Origin: Gallionella sp.
GTDB taxonomy: Bacteria; Pseudomonadota; Gammaproteobacteria; Burkholderiales; Gallionellaceae
Reading direction: 5' to 3'
Length of the DNA stretch: 64,000 nucleotides
NCBI GenBank assembly: GCA_028710565.1
Contig: JAQTTV010000004.1
Span: forward strand, 62,001-126,000
The notes under the pieces are model-generated. The model was given only the letters and a program-made list of their open reading frames with translations. It ran no database searches and had not been told where the DNA came from. Shown here in pieces: positions 1 through 8,227 of this stretch. Each line of letters starts with the position of its first letter. The stretch's first letter is position 1. A program made the translations under genes and the position numbers.

Positions 1-688
1 TCATCAAAATGGGCGGGGATAGCCACAACACCAAATCATCATAGTTCACGCCGAACTCTTTGCTGACAAAGGTGTTGTTATTATCGGCATTCTCCGCTTC
101 ATCCCCTGTTGCGCCCGCGAGCTGTTTGCCTTGCGGGGTGTAAGCTCCGTAGCCATTTTGCCCATGTGATACCACGACCACGGGGACAGAATCGGACACT
201 TTCGCGCCGCCTGTCGTCTTCAATACGGTGAGATTGCCCAAAGAACATAGTTGAAACGATACGCTGCTGGGCATGGCGCAACTCGCCGCCGTGCCGTCTT
301 CGCCATCGGCAAAAGTCGCGGTCACGCGATAACTGTAGCGTCGCCCCCACGCATCCGTTTCGGGAACACCTAATGTAGCCCACGGCAACACACCCCGATT
401 GCTGGCACAGACCAAATTCGCCCCTACCCCACTCACCGCTTCCAAACCCGCGTTATTTTCACTGGCAAGACCGCCTTCCGCAGGACAGGGCAAGCGACCT
501 TGACTGACGGCAAAACCTAACAGCGCGTCGCGTATCTCATTCAGCTGTTTGCGCGTTTCAACGATGCGCTGTTGTTCCACTTGCGCCGACAGGGTGGGCA
601 ACAGCCCTGTCAACAACAGCCCTAAAATCAGCATCACCACTGCCATTTCCAACAAGCTGAAGCCCAACATGCGATTGAATTTTCTCAT
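1..688 (-). CDS. Prepilin-like minor pseudopilin, MSHA-type locus (3' end outside window)
   Basis: The gene starts at ATG 688-686 and runs off the window's first base, so about 229 codons are visible and the C-terminus is missing. The N-terminus reads MRKFNRMLG then FSLLEMAVVM, a class III prepilin leader with the conserved Phe +1 and Glu +5 and a ~20-residue hydrophobic helix. A prepilin peptidase would cut after Gly9 and the protein would join a pilus or pseudopilus in the inner membrane and periplasm. The downstream part is Gly/Ala/Asn-rich with several Cys. Its start overlaps the stop of the preceding gene as ATGA, so it is the last visible gene of the operon. Family membership is clear; the exact subunit (MshC, MshD or GspH type) is not. 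Confidence 0.85.
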   Translation of the reverse strand, partial: MRKFNRMLGFSLLEMAVVMLILGLLLTGLLPTLSAQVEQQRIVETRKQLNEIRDALLGFAVSQGRLPCPAEGGLASENNAGLEAVSGVGANLVCASNRGVLPWATLGVPETDAWGRRYSYRVTATFADGEDGTAASCAMPSSVSFQLCSLGNLTVLKTTGGAKVSDSVPVVVVSHGQNGYGAYTPQGKQLAGATGDEAENADNNNTFVSKEFGVNYDDLVLWLSPPILM

Positions 689-2259
689 TTGCAGTACTGC
701 CTCCCGTCTAGGCAAAACACCAAATCGTTATTCAGTGAGGAATGAGCCACGTCGTCAGGGCGATATGTGACGAAGGTCAGCGTATCTGCTGTGGTGCGCA
801 CATTGGCCGTTTCCAAATAAGCGGAAACGGCATTGGTGCTACGCACCTGACCCGACAAGGCTTTGCCTGCATTGACGACCACCGCACGATAGTGAGTACT
901 TCCTGCAAGCGTGTGCCCACTGCCTGTAATCGCCAAGCATGACGTGCCACAATCGCCACTGCCGCCAGGCTGAAAACCCTCGGCAATTTGGTAGAACAGC
1001 AAGTTTTTCCAGCTTTCCCAATAGCCCGCTGAAAACGCCGTACAACGCGCCGTCCATGCCAGTGCCATATTGGGGTCAATCAATCCCGCCACGCGCAATT
1101 CATCACGCACATTGTTGATCTGGTTTTGCACGCTAGTGATCCCTGCCTGTATCGCCGCCGCCCCTGCACTGGGGGATTTTTGCGATAAATTGGTCGCTAA
1201 ATCAGCGGCGGACAAGGCGGCGCTGATCGCCGTTGGACTCACGGGATCGCTCGCTGCTTGTGCCGATAGGCTGAGTTGCGTCGCCGCCAAACTCAGTGCA
1301 GGACGGGTATTGCCATTATTCGCGGCAATATAATGATTTAACGCGACTTGTACGCTCACCAAGGCTTCGATAAATTGCCCTGTACTGGCATCCACCGCGC
1401 CTAGCAAAATATTCGGCTGCACAGGGATGCGCCCAAAATAGGTCTGCCATGCACCCCAATAGTGAGCAGTATCACTTACAGGACTTGCCCAAGGATATTT
1501 GCCGCCTGAAACCGCCGCATAATCATCTAAACACACCCGAACTTCACGCAACACGCGCTTTTCAACTAAGGGAAAAAGCTGATCGGCACTCAGGCTAATC
1601 GACACATCATTGAATTGCGTGCTGCTCGCCAATCGGCTAAATACCGTGTCGCCATTGCTGTTCTCACCGTCCAAATAATGCACAAGGTCATTTTCGTTTG
1701 CACTACTGCGCTCCTGCCCGTCCAATGGCACATTGGCGGAAAAAACCATCGCCAGCAGAGGACTTTGTGGCATATCGCCTTGCAACGACAATTGCCCCGC
1801 CGTGTCGCTATTGAGCGGTTTGGCGGATTCGTCATCGCGCATATTGGGCGACAACACATACCACAAACGCTCGCCCCAACCATCGCGCACATCACCTAAC
1901 CCCAAGGTACGCCAAGGAAAACGTCCGATATAGCTGGGGCAGTCATTACCGTTGAACAAGTCCGCCACGCCGTCGTTGGGCATATTATTGCCCGCGAGAT
2001 GGGTGACGAGATCGGGGCATGGCAAACTGGCGGGCATATTGGGATTGCTGAGCGCACGTCCGATGAGGGCATCCTTTGCCAACGCCAACGCGGCTTCCGT
2101 TTGCGCCTGCCGCGCCTGATGGATGGCAGCGGAATTTAAGGTATTGACGAACAGTGTCAGCGCACCCAACACCAAAATCACCAGCATGACCAACAAAGCC
2201 GCGCCGCGCTGCTGCGGTGGAAAACCGCGCAACGACACGGATAGTCGGTTATTTTTCAT
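685..2259 (-). CDS. Large PilX/MshP-like membrane-anchored pilus assembly protein
   Basis: This 524-residue protein has a short basic N-terminus (QQRG) followed by one hydrophobic helix at about residues 19-40 (AALLVMLVILVLGALTLFV), then a long periplasmic region. The QRGAALL start resembles PilX/MshP-type minor pilins, which often lack a clean prepilin cleavage site. The motif GRFPWRTLGLGDVRDGWGE recurs in pilin-like proteins of this kind, and paired Cys occur near the C-terminus (CGTSC, CLDGRQYC). It overlaps both neighbours (11 bp upstream, ATGA downstream), so translation is probably coupled. At over 500 residues it is much larger than ordinary minor pilins and could be a tip adhesin or priming subunit; that role is inference. 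Confidence 0.7.
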   Translation of the reverse strand: MKNNRLSVSLRGFPPQQRGAALLVMLVILVLGALTLFVNTLNSAAIHQARQAQTEAALALAKDALIGRALSNPNMPASLPCPDLVTHLAGNNMPNDGVADLFNGNDCPSYIGRFPWRTLGLGDVRDGWGERLWYVLSPNMRDDESAKPLNSDTAGQLSLQGDMPQSPLLAMVFSANVPLDGQERSSANENDLVHYLDGENSNGDTVFSRLASSTQFNDVSISLSADQLFPLVEKRVLREVRVCLDDYAAVSGGKYPWASPVSDTAHYWGAWQTYFGRIPVQPNILLGAVDASTGQFIEALVSVQVALNHYIAANNGNTRPALSLAATQLSLSAQAASDPVSPTAISAALSAADLATNLSQKSPSAGAAAIQAGITSVQNQINNVRDELRVAGLIDPNMALAWTARCTAFSAGYWESWKNLLFYQIAEGFQPGGSGDCGTSCLAITGSGHTLAGSTHYRAVVVNAGKALSGQVRSTNAVSAYLETANVRTTADTLTFVTYRPDDVAHSSLNNDLVFCLDGRQYCK

Positions 2260-2560
2260 GTTTTTGAATCACAATTGGGCGGGATGCAGGGGGTGCTTGA
2301 TGCGCGATAGAGGGCTTAGCTGCTGACACAGGCAAGCCGCCTACTTTGTCACGCTGCGCCACGCCGTTAATCCAAATGGTACGCACGCCCCCATCTCGTT
2401 GCACAATGCCGTTGACCTGCGAGACCACGGGTACGCTCGTGTGCCGCGTATCCCGTTGTGCGCGTTGTGTCGGCGTGAAAAACAAACGCCCCAAAGCCAG
2501 CTCCTCGGCAAAAACCGTGTGCGAAAAACATAACAAACAATACAAAACAAAGGGCTTCAT
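2249..2560 (-). CDS. Small secreted protein of the pilus locus (PilP/MshK-like position)
   Basis: The 103-residue product begins with a signal peptide (FVLYCLLCFSHTVFA) and continues with a short periplasmic domain carrying VVSQVNGIVQRDGGVRTIWI-type beta segments and a proline-rich tail. The pattern of a small beta domain after a LxRLFFTPxQR stretch is seen in MSHA/type II clusters, where PilP, GspC or MshK link the inner-membrane platform to the secretin. It overlaps the PilO-like gene by ATGA and the PilX-like gene by 11 bp. Assignment rests mainly on position; no catalytic motif is visible. Confidence 0.65.
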   Translation of the reverse strand: MKPFVLYCLLCFSHTVFAEELALGRLFFTPTQRAQRDTRHTSVPVVSQVNGIVQRDGGVRTIWINGVAQRDKVGGLPVSAAKPSIAHQAPPASRPIVIQKHEK

Positions 2561-3156
2561 GGCACCTCCTGCTGCACTTTGAGGCTGATCCAGTCGCCCT
2601 GACAGCGTGCATTCAACAAACTGTCTTCAGCCTCCGAAACCCGTTGTAGCGAACAGCCTGTGAGTTGAAACCAGCCACTAGATTGCTCAGTCAATGCCTT
2701 GAGAAAATGGACTAATTGCAGCTCATGCCGCAAGGAAAGCTCCAACTGCATCGGGCTGCGATATAGCGCAAAATGTCCAATTTCCACGGATGAAAAAGGC
2801 GAGGGATATAGTTGCTGCGGATCCATGCTGTAATGAAAATCCTCCACCCATGCTTGTTGCTGCAAGGCAGCGGCGGTCTCCAACCAATCCACACGCTGCT
2901 CCTCCCCAATAATACGACGTTGCGTGAGCTGGGCATATTCCACCAGATACGCCTGCATATTCAGCGCATCTTGCTGCGCGCTGGTCAACTGTTGTCGCGC
3001 CAACGCAAGCTGATTTTGCGCAACGTGTTCCATCGTACTCACACGCTGTTCATACCAAAGACTCAACCAAATTAACGCAACACTCACGGACACCGCCATC
3101 ACACCAGCCAGCAAACTCGTGCGTAACACCCGAAAATCTTGTGAGGTCAATTTCAT
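2557..3156 (-). CDS. PilO/MshJ-like inner-membrane pilus assembly protein
   Basis: A 199-residue bitopic protein: cytoplasmic N-terminus, one membrane helix at about residues 14-33, a Gln-rich coiled-coil (about residues 38-75) and a C-terminal alpha/beta domain. This is the architecture of PilO/GspM/MshJ proteins, which pair with PilN to form the alignment subcomplex of type IV pilus and type II machines. The C-terminal segment (LELSLRHELQLVHFLKALTE) matches the PilO fold, where the helix of a ferredoxin-like domain follows a strand. It overlaps the PilM/N-like gene upstream and the small periplasmic gene downstream by four bases each, as expected for subunits made together. Confidence 0.7.
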   Translation of the reverse strand: MKLTSQDFRVLRTSLLAGVMAVSVSVALIWLSLWYEQRVSTMEHVAQNQLALARQQLTSAQQDALNMQAYLVEYAQLTQRRIIGEEQRVDWLETAAALQQQAWVEDFHYSMDPQQLYPSPFSSVEIGHFALYRSPMQLELSLRHELQLVHFLKALTEQSSGWFQLTGCSLQRVSEAEDSLLNARCQGDWISLKVQQEVP

Positions 3157-4616
3157 GTCGATACCTGCCAGCGCAATTTCACCGAGAAGTTAAAGGTAGG
3201 ATTAGGGGTGTTCCTCGCATCGGCAAGCGGCGTGGCGGTGCCGTCTTGCAACGGCGAAGTGAGTACTTCCACCTGATAACCTTGCTGCTGCAAAGCCGCT
3301 TTGAACTGTTCTAACCCCTGCAAAGCAGCGCGATAATTCCCCGTAAAAGGTTGAAAATGCGCTTGGCAATCCATCACCCCTTGCGCGGCATCGGCGGCGT
3401 TGATTTGCCAAGTTAACGTATCAAGCTGAATATCAGGAAAACGATCCAGCACACGACTTAAAGGCAACAACACCGCATCAGGCAATCGCCTGCTCTGCTT
3501 GAATTGTCGCATGGTCAGCACGGCGGCTTTGACATCTGCCGCAGGCATCGTGCTTTGCGGCAAATGTTGCATAATTTGCTGGGTTTGTTGCTGCATCTGA
3601 CGCGTGTTGCTCTGCATCGCAGTTGCATGTTGCCCGTCAGGTAAGCTGCCCCACACATTGTGCAACGCCCAAACCGCACACAACAAAAACAACACCGCGC
3701 TGCCACGGTTCAATATCCGTCTTACTTGCCATAATCGGAAATAATGCGTGTGTCGCACTTGTCCATAATGAACGAGAGGCGGATGAGTGGCTAATTGGTG
3801 CAAAAAAAGTGCGCTTGCATCCGTATCATCAAACACCTCGTTGCAGCCTAATATGCGCCCTAAACTATTGAGCGGCGCGAACTCGTAGTGCAGATCTGCA
3901 TCATCGGGTAGCTTTTGTTGTAACCACGCTTGGTCATCTGAATGACATAGCAGACGCACCGTCAACACTTGTCCAACTGATAAATGATTGAGTCGCTGCA
4001 GATAATGATAGGTGCGTAATAACTCCTTGACTTGGTTGTCGTAAAAGGACGCATCGTGGGAAAGTGCGGTAAGACGCGAAAACTGCAGATGCCCTGCTTT
4101 AAAGTAGCTTTGCCGTAAACCCGCCCCCTTTTGATAGGACACCAACAACACATCCGTTATTTCTTGCGTAGCAATCAGCGAACCACTGAGTTGGGCAATG
4201 GAATATATTCCGACCACAGGTACTTGAGCCGCCCACAAAATATCCAACCAAGGTTCTATCATGCTGGGATTGGTTAACGCCGACAACAACATCTCCACAT
4301 CGCGCCGCCCATGGGATTGACGTTGCAATTCCGTCGCAAGATGAAAAGGCGTGTCGGGATAGAGCTGAGAAAATTTGCGTTGCAATAGCGCATCCCGTGA
4401 ACGGCGACGCAAATAAGGTAGGCTTTCTAAGTGAAAATCTTCTTCGATTAAGTCCGTCAGTACATAGCAAAGCCCTTTTTGCGTCTGCAAAAAATGAGCG
4501 AACGCTTCCCGTTCAGCAGGCGTGTTGCCAAACAGCTGTTGCGAGACAACGACTTGTCCTCGCCGCACTTGCGCATGAAGGTGATTGGCACTGAGCAACA
4601 ACAGTATTTTCATCAC
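3153..4616 (-). CDS. PilM/PilN-like (MshI-type) pilus assembly protein
   Basis: The 487-residue protein has a cytoplasmic N-terminal region of about 315 residues with actin-like PilM character, one membrane helix (AVLFLLCAVWALHNVW, about 320-335), then a coiled-coil (QQQTQQIMQHL) and a PilN-like periplasmic domain. PilM and PilN are separate in type IV pilus operons; MshI and GspL proteins join the two activities in one chain, and this gene follows that pattern. Translation can start at GTG 4616 (four-base overlap with the GspF gene) or at ATG 4613 (one-base overlap). The N-terminal half is diverged, so PilM homology should be confirmed by structure prediction. Confidence 0.65.
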   Translation of the reverse strand: MMKILLLLSANHLHAQVRRGQVVVSQQLFGNTPAEREAFAHFLQTQKGLCYVLTDLIEEDFHLESLPYLRRRSRDALLQRKFSQLYPDTPFHLATELQRQSHGRRDVEMLLSALTNPSMIEPWLDILWAAQVPVVGIYSIAQLSGSLIATQEITDVLLVSYQKGAGLRQSYFKAGHLQFSRLTALSHDASFYDNQVKELLRTYHYLQRLNHLSVGQVLTVRLLCHSDDQAWLQQKLPDDADLHYEFAPLNSLGRILGCNEVFDDTDASALFLHQLATHPPLVHYGQVRHTHYFRLWQVRRILNRGSAVLFLLCAVWALHNVWGSLPDGQHATAMQSNTRQMQQQTQQIMQHLPQSTMPAADVKAAVLTMRQFKQSRRLPDAVLLPLSRVLDRFPDIQLDTLTWQINAADAAQGVMDCQAHFQPFTGNYRAALQGLEQFKAALQQQGYQVEVLTSPLQDGTATPLADARNTPNPTFNFSVKLRWQVST

Positions 4617-5809
4617 AGCTTCAATTTCCCAATCAGCTCGTAAATGGGCGATAGCACAGACAACATCACCCAGCCGAGCAACGCCCCCAGTATCAGGGTC
4701 ATCACTGGCTCAATCAACATTTGCATTTTCTGCAACGCGGCTTTGGCATCCCGTTCGTAAAAATAACTGATATTCAGCAAAGCTTCATCCAATGCCCCCG
4801 TGGTTTCGCCCACCCTGAGCATCCGAATCACCAAAGGCGGAAACATGCCCGTTTTGGCAAAACTATCCGTGAGGTTATGTCCCGCCTCAATCTCATGTGC
4901 AACCGCCTGCAAACTGCGAGCGATCGCACGGTTATTCACCAGCCCTTCTGAATTGGCGAGGCAATCCAATACGCTAATCCCTGAGCGATACATCAGGGCA
5001 AAGGTATTGGCGAAGCGCGCTAAGATGAGCTTGCGCAAAATACCGCCCACGATCCACAACCTAAGTTTGTAATCATCAAGCGGTTCATGCAGCTCTGGGT
5101 AACGGTGCAGCAACCACGCTGCGAGTACGCCAACCCCCACGGGCAAACCTAACAAAATCGCCCAATACTGGACGAAAAATGCAGACACCCATAATAAGAT
5201 TCTGGTTTGCAAAGGAATTTCCTGCCCCATATTTTGAATAAACACCACGAGTTGTGGTACCAAATACATCAGCAAAAAGGCAATTACCACGCACACCACG
5301 CTGCCCACAAGCGCGGGATACATCAACAACATTTTGGTGTGGCTGCGCATTTCGTCTTGCCATTTCAGCGTGGTGGTAATGTGAGCAAACACTTCGGAGA
5401 TGCGCCCGCTGATTTCGCCCGCATGGGTCAGGCTCACCAGCGTGGCATCAAACGCATCGGGGTGTGACTGCATGGATTGAGACAAAGTTTTGCCATTTTG
5501 GATGGACTCAATCATCTCCGCCAAAATGCTGCGCAAACGCGGCTCGTGCATGGTGTCACGTAAATCCTCCAAGCACGTGAGCAAAGGCACACCCGAACGC
5601 GTGAGCTGCTCTAAATTAAAGAAGAGTGTAATCAAATCGGACGCAAGGATGGCAGCACGTTGACGACGCACACGATCGCTCTGCGCATCAATCAAATCCA
5701 ATCCTATGCGCTTGAGGTGCGATTCCAGATCAACGAGATTGGCGGCATCTTGTAGTCCTTTGCGCGCATGTCCTTGCGCATCAATCGCACGATAGGCATA
5801 CAGTGTCAT
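4613..5809 (-). CDS. mshG: GspF/MshG-type inner-membrane platform protein
   Basis: A 398-residue member of the T2SSF family. It starts MTLYAYRAIDAQG, the usual GspF/PilC/MshG opening, and has two copies of the T2SSF helical domain (about 65-190 and 265-385) with three membrane helices. Family motifs visible include the GEISGRISEVF and GETTGALDEAL pair. GspF proteins form the membrane platform on which the ATPase acts to insert pilin subunits. A longer frame upstream exists, but ATG 5809 is chosen because it begins the conserved domain and overlaps the ATPase stop codon as ATGA. It lies between the ATPase and the PilM/N-like gene, as in MSHA loci. Confidence 0.9.
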   Translation of the reverse strand: MTLYAYRAIDAQGHARKGLQDAANLVDLESHLKRIGLDLIDAQSDRVRRQRAAILASDLITLFFNLEQLTRSGVPLLTCLEDLRDTMHEPRLRSILAEMIESIQNGKTLSQSMQSHPDAFDATLVSLTHAGEISGRISEVFAHITTTLKWQDEMRSHTKMLLMYPALVGSVVCVVIAFLLMYLVPQLVVFIQNMGQEIPLQTRILLWVSAFFVQYWAILLGLPVGVGVLAAWLLHRYPELHEPLDDYKLRLWIVGGILRKLILARFANTFALMYRSGISVLDCLANSEGLVNNRAIARSLQAVAHEIEAGHNLTDSFAKTGMFPPLVIRMLRVGETTGALDEALLNISYFYERDAKAALQKMQMLIEPVMTLILGALLGWVMLSVLSPIYELIGKLKL

Positions 5810-7509
5810 GGCAAGGCATCGCTCAAATCCACCACACGACACACTTCCGCCAAAGAGGTGTTGCCTTGCAGAATATGCTGAATACCCGACAGGGATAGTG
5901 GTCTAAAACCTTTAGCCAAAGCCGCGCGGCGAATCTGTTGAGCAGGCGCACGCTGTGCGACTAAATCGTCCAATTCAAGATCCATTTTCAAGACTTCCAT
6001 CAAAGCAAATCGCCCTCGATAACCTTGAAAATGGCAGCTGGCGCAACCGACGGCACGATAAAGTTGCATGTCTTGCTCGGCATCCAGATGGAGCAAGCGA
6101 CGCTCATCCCTATCAGGCACATAGGGCTGCTTGCATTCCCCACACAGCTGTCTCACCAAGCGTTGCGCCACCATGCCGATGATATTGCCTGCTAGGACAT
6201 CGGGCAAAATTCCCATATCCAACAAGCGAGGCAGCGCGCCGATTGCCGAGTTGCTATGCAAGGTGGAATAGACCTGATGACCCGTCATGGCGGCACGGAA
6301 CGCCATCTCAGCCGTGGCATGGTCGCGAATTTCGCCGACCAAAATAATGTCAGGGTCTTGACGCATAATGGAACGAATGCCATTGGCAAAATCCAATTTA
6401 GTGGCCTCGTTGACTGAGGTTTGGCGCACCAAAGCGAGCGGATATTCCACAGGATCTTCCAAAGTCATAATGTTGACCGACTCATGGTTAACATGGGTTA
6501 ACACCGAATACAGCGTGGTCGTTTTGCCACTTCCCGTCGGGCCTGTGACCAGTACAATGCCTTCAGGCTTGGCAATAAGTTTTTTGAGCGTAGACAAAGC
6601 GTGTTCGTCCAATCCCAGTTTATCCAATGGCACAATACCTTTTTGCCGATCCAAAATACGCAGCACCAAATTTTCGCCCTGCGTGGTGGGATGGGACGCG
6701 ACACGAAAATCAATGGGACGACCCGACAAACGCAAGGAAATACGACCATCTTGCGGGGCACGGGTTTCAGCGATATTCATCCCACTCATCACCTTTAGCC
6801 GCACCACCATACTCGCCCAAAAGCTTTTTGGTAGGCTGCGCACTTGATGCAACACCCCATCAACGCGATAGCGTATGCGCAAAAAGCTATGTTCAGGTTC
6901 AAAGTGTATGTCAGACGCACCACGCTGCACGGCTTCGGTGAGCAGCGCATCAATCAAACGCACCATGGGCTGACTGAACTCATTCACAGCAGACTCTGCC
7001 ACCCGCGCGTCATCGTCACTCGGTTCGATTTCATGCAGAATGCCATCAATCGACAAAGCAAAGCCATAATGCTGGTCGATCGCGCGCAGGATGTCGGCTT
7101 GGCTAGCAAGCTGTGGAATGATTTGATACGTTTCGTCCAACAAGGCGCGCAGCTGATCGAGAGCCAGAATATTATCAGGATCGGCAATCGCCAGTGTAAA
7201 AGTACGCGCCTGTGGATCCATGGACAAGGGCAATAATTGATAGCGGCGCGCCAACTCTTTCGGCACGATTTCCAATGCGGCAGGTTCCACCAACACCGTC
7301 GCCAAATCGACGCTTTCATGTCCCATATTCTCGGACAACACCGCCCGTATGGTGGACTCAGATATAAAACCCAAATCGACCAATAAGCTTTCCAACGGTT
7401 GATGCGTTTGTTGTTGCGCACGCAACGCGATGTGCAGCTGATCCTCGCCAATCACCCCTTTGTCGCGCAAAATCTGCGCCAGCGAATGTTGAATGAGATT
7501 GGTTAACAT
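5806..7509 (-). CDS. mshE: GspE/MshE-type pilus assembly ATPase
   Basis: The product is a 567-residue secretion ATPase that powers pilin extension from the cytoplasmic face. An N-terminal T2SSE_N/MshEN domain (about 1-150) may bind c-di-GMP, as in MshE. The C-terminal motor has Walker A GPTGSGKTTT, Asp box, Walker B IILVGEIRD and a His box (TGHQVYSTLHSN). A tetracysteine zinc site is visible as CGEC and CASC near the C-terminus. The start is set at ATG 7509 (MLTNLIQH), leaving a 7-bp gap after the TPR gene; a start 48 bp upstream would overlap that gene by 41 bp. The downstream stop overlaps the platform gene by ATGA. Confidence 0.93.
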   Translation of the reverse strand: MLTNLIQHSLAQILRDKGVIGEDQLHIALRAQQQTHQPLESLLVDLGFISESTIRAVLSENMGHESVDLATVLVEPAALEIVPKELARRYQLLPLSMDPQARTFTLAIADPDNILALDQLRALLDETYQIIPQLASQADILRAIDQHYGFALSIDGILHEIEPSDDDARVAESAVNEFSQPMVRLIDALLTEAVQRGASDIHFEPEHSFLRIRYRVDGVLHQVRSLPKSFWASMVVRLKVMSGMNIAETRAPQDGRISLRLSGRPIDFRVASHPTTQGENLVLRILDRQKGIVPLDKLGLDEHALSTLKKLIAKPEGIVLVTGPTGSGKTTTLYSVLTHVNHESVNIMTLEDPVEYPLALVRQTSVNEATKLDFANGIRSIMRQDPDIILVGEIRDHATAEMAFRAAMTGHQVYSTLHSNSAIGALPRLLDMGILPDVLAGNIIGMVAQRLVRQLCGECKQPYVPDRDERRLLHLDAEQDMQLYRAVGCASCHFQGYRGRFALMEVLKMDLELDDLVAQRAPAQQIRRAALAKGFRPLSLSGIQHILQGNTSLAEVCRVVDLSDALP

Positions 7510-7516
7510 GGCTGGA

Positions 7517-8227
7517 TTACTGCAACAAGGCTTCAATATGTTGATTGAGCGGCGCAACTTCTATCCCCGCACGGTGTTCAACATCCAGTTGCACTGCCCG
7601 CTGATAATGCTGCGCCGCCAACTTGTTCTGCCCCAGCTGCTCCAAACTGACCGCCAAGTTATAAGCAACGCTCGCATCTTGAGGCGCGAGCCGATAGGCG
7701 ACGAAATACGCCTGTTGCGCCTCTGCCCAACGCGCCTCACTGGCGTAATAATTTCCCAGCGCAAGATGCAGCGCGGCGGAATCAGGTTGCGTTTGCAACC
7801 AATGCTTTAGCTGACTTTCGAGATTTTCGTCGCCATTTAATGCCGCAATGCCCGCATTTGCCCACGCATTTTGCGGATTGAGCCGCAACACTTGCGCGTA
7901 ATAATCCAATGCCTCTTGCACCGCCCCGCGATTTTGCACCACCACCGCCAGCCCCAACAAAGCATCCTGATTGCGCGGAGCTTGCTTGAGCACTTGCAAA
8001 TACAAGCCATGCGCATGGTCAAAATCACCCTTCAAATAGGCTTGATAAGCCTGTTTCAACAATACATCCAATGCGTCATCGGGGTGTGGGGCGATACGAA
8101 ACAGCAGCTTGTTTGCCGTGGAGCTGGCTCTGACGCGTGGAGGGCATTGCGCCGCAGCGGTATCGGCTGCCGTACACACCCCGTTACTCAGCAAAAACAA
8201 GATGATGACCAAGCGGGCAATTTTCAT
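7517..8227 (-). CDS. TPR-repeat protein of the MSHA locus (MshN-like)
   Basis: A 236-residue protein with an N-terminal hydrophobic signal or anchor (residues 4-20) followed by four or five tetratricopeptide repeats. Typical TPR positions are visible in segments such as AYLKGDFDHAHGLYLQVLKQ, ALDYYAQVLRLNPQNAWA and NLAVSLEQLGQNKLAAQHY. TPR proteins at this position in MSHA and related loci (MshN) help assemble or localise the secretin in the periplasm. The gene overlaps the secretin gene by ATGA and precedes the ATPase. The AAA ATPase MshM, which usually sits between MshL and MshN, is absent. Confidence 0.7.
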   Translation of the reverse strand: MKIARLVIILFLLSNGVCTAADTAAAQCPPRVRASSTANKLLFRIAPHPDDALDVLLKQAYQAYLKGDFDHAHGLYLQVLKQAPRNQDALLGLAVVVQNRGAVQEALDYYAQVLRLNPQNAWANAGIAALNGDENLESQLKHWLQTQPDSAALHLALGNYYASEARWAEAQQAYFVAYRLAPQDASVAYNLAVSLEQLGQNKLAAQHYQRAVQLDVEHRAGIEVAPLNQHIEALLQ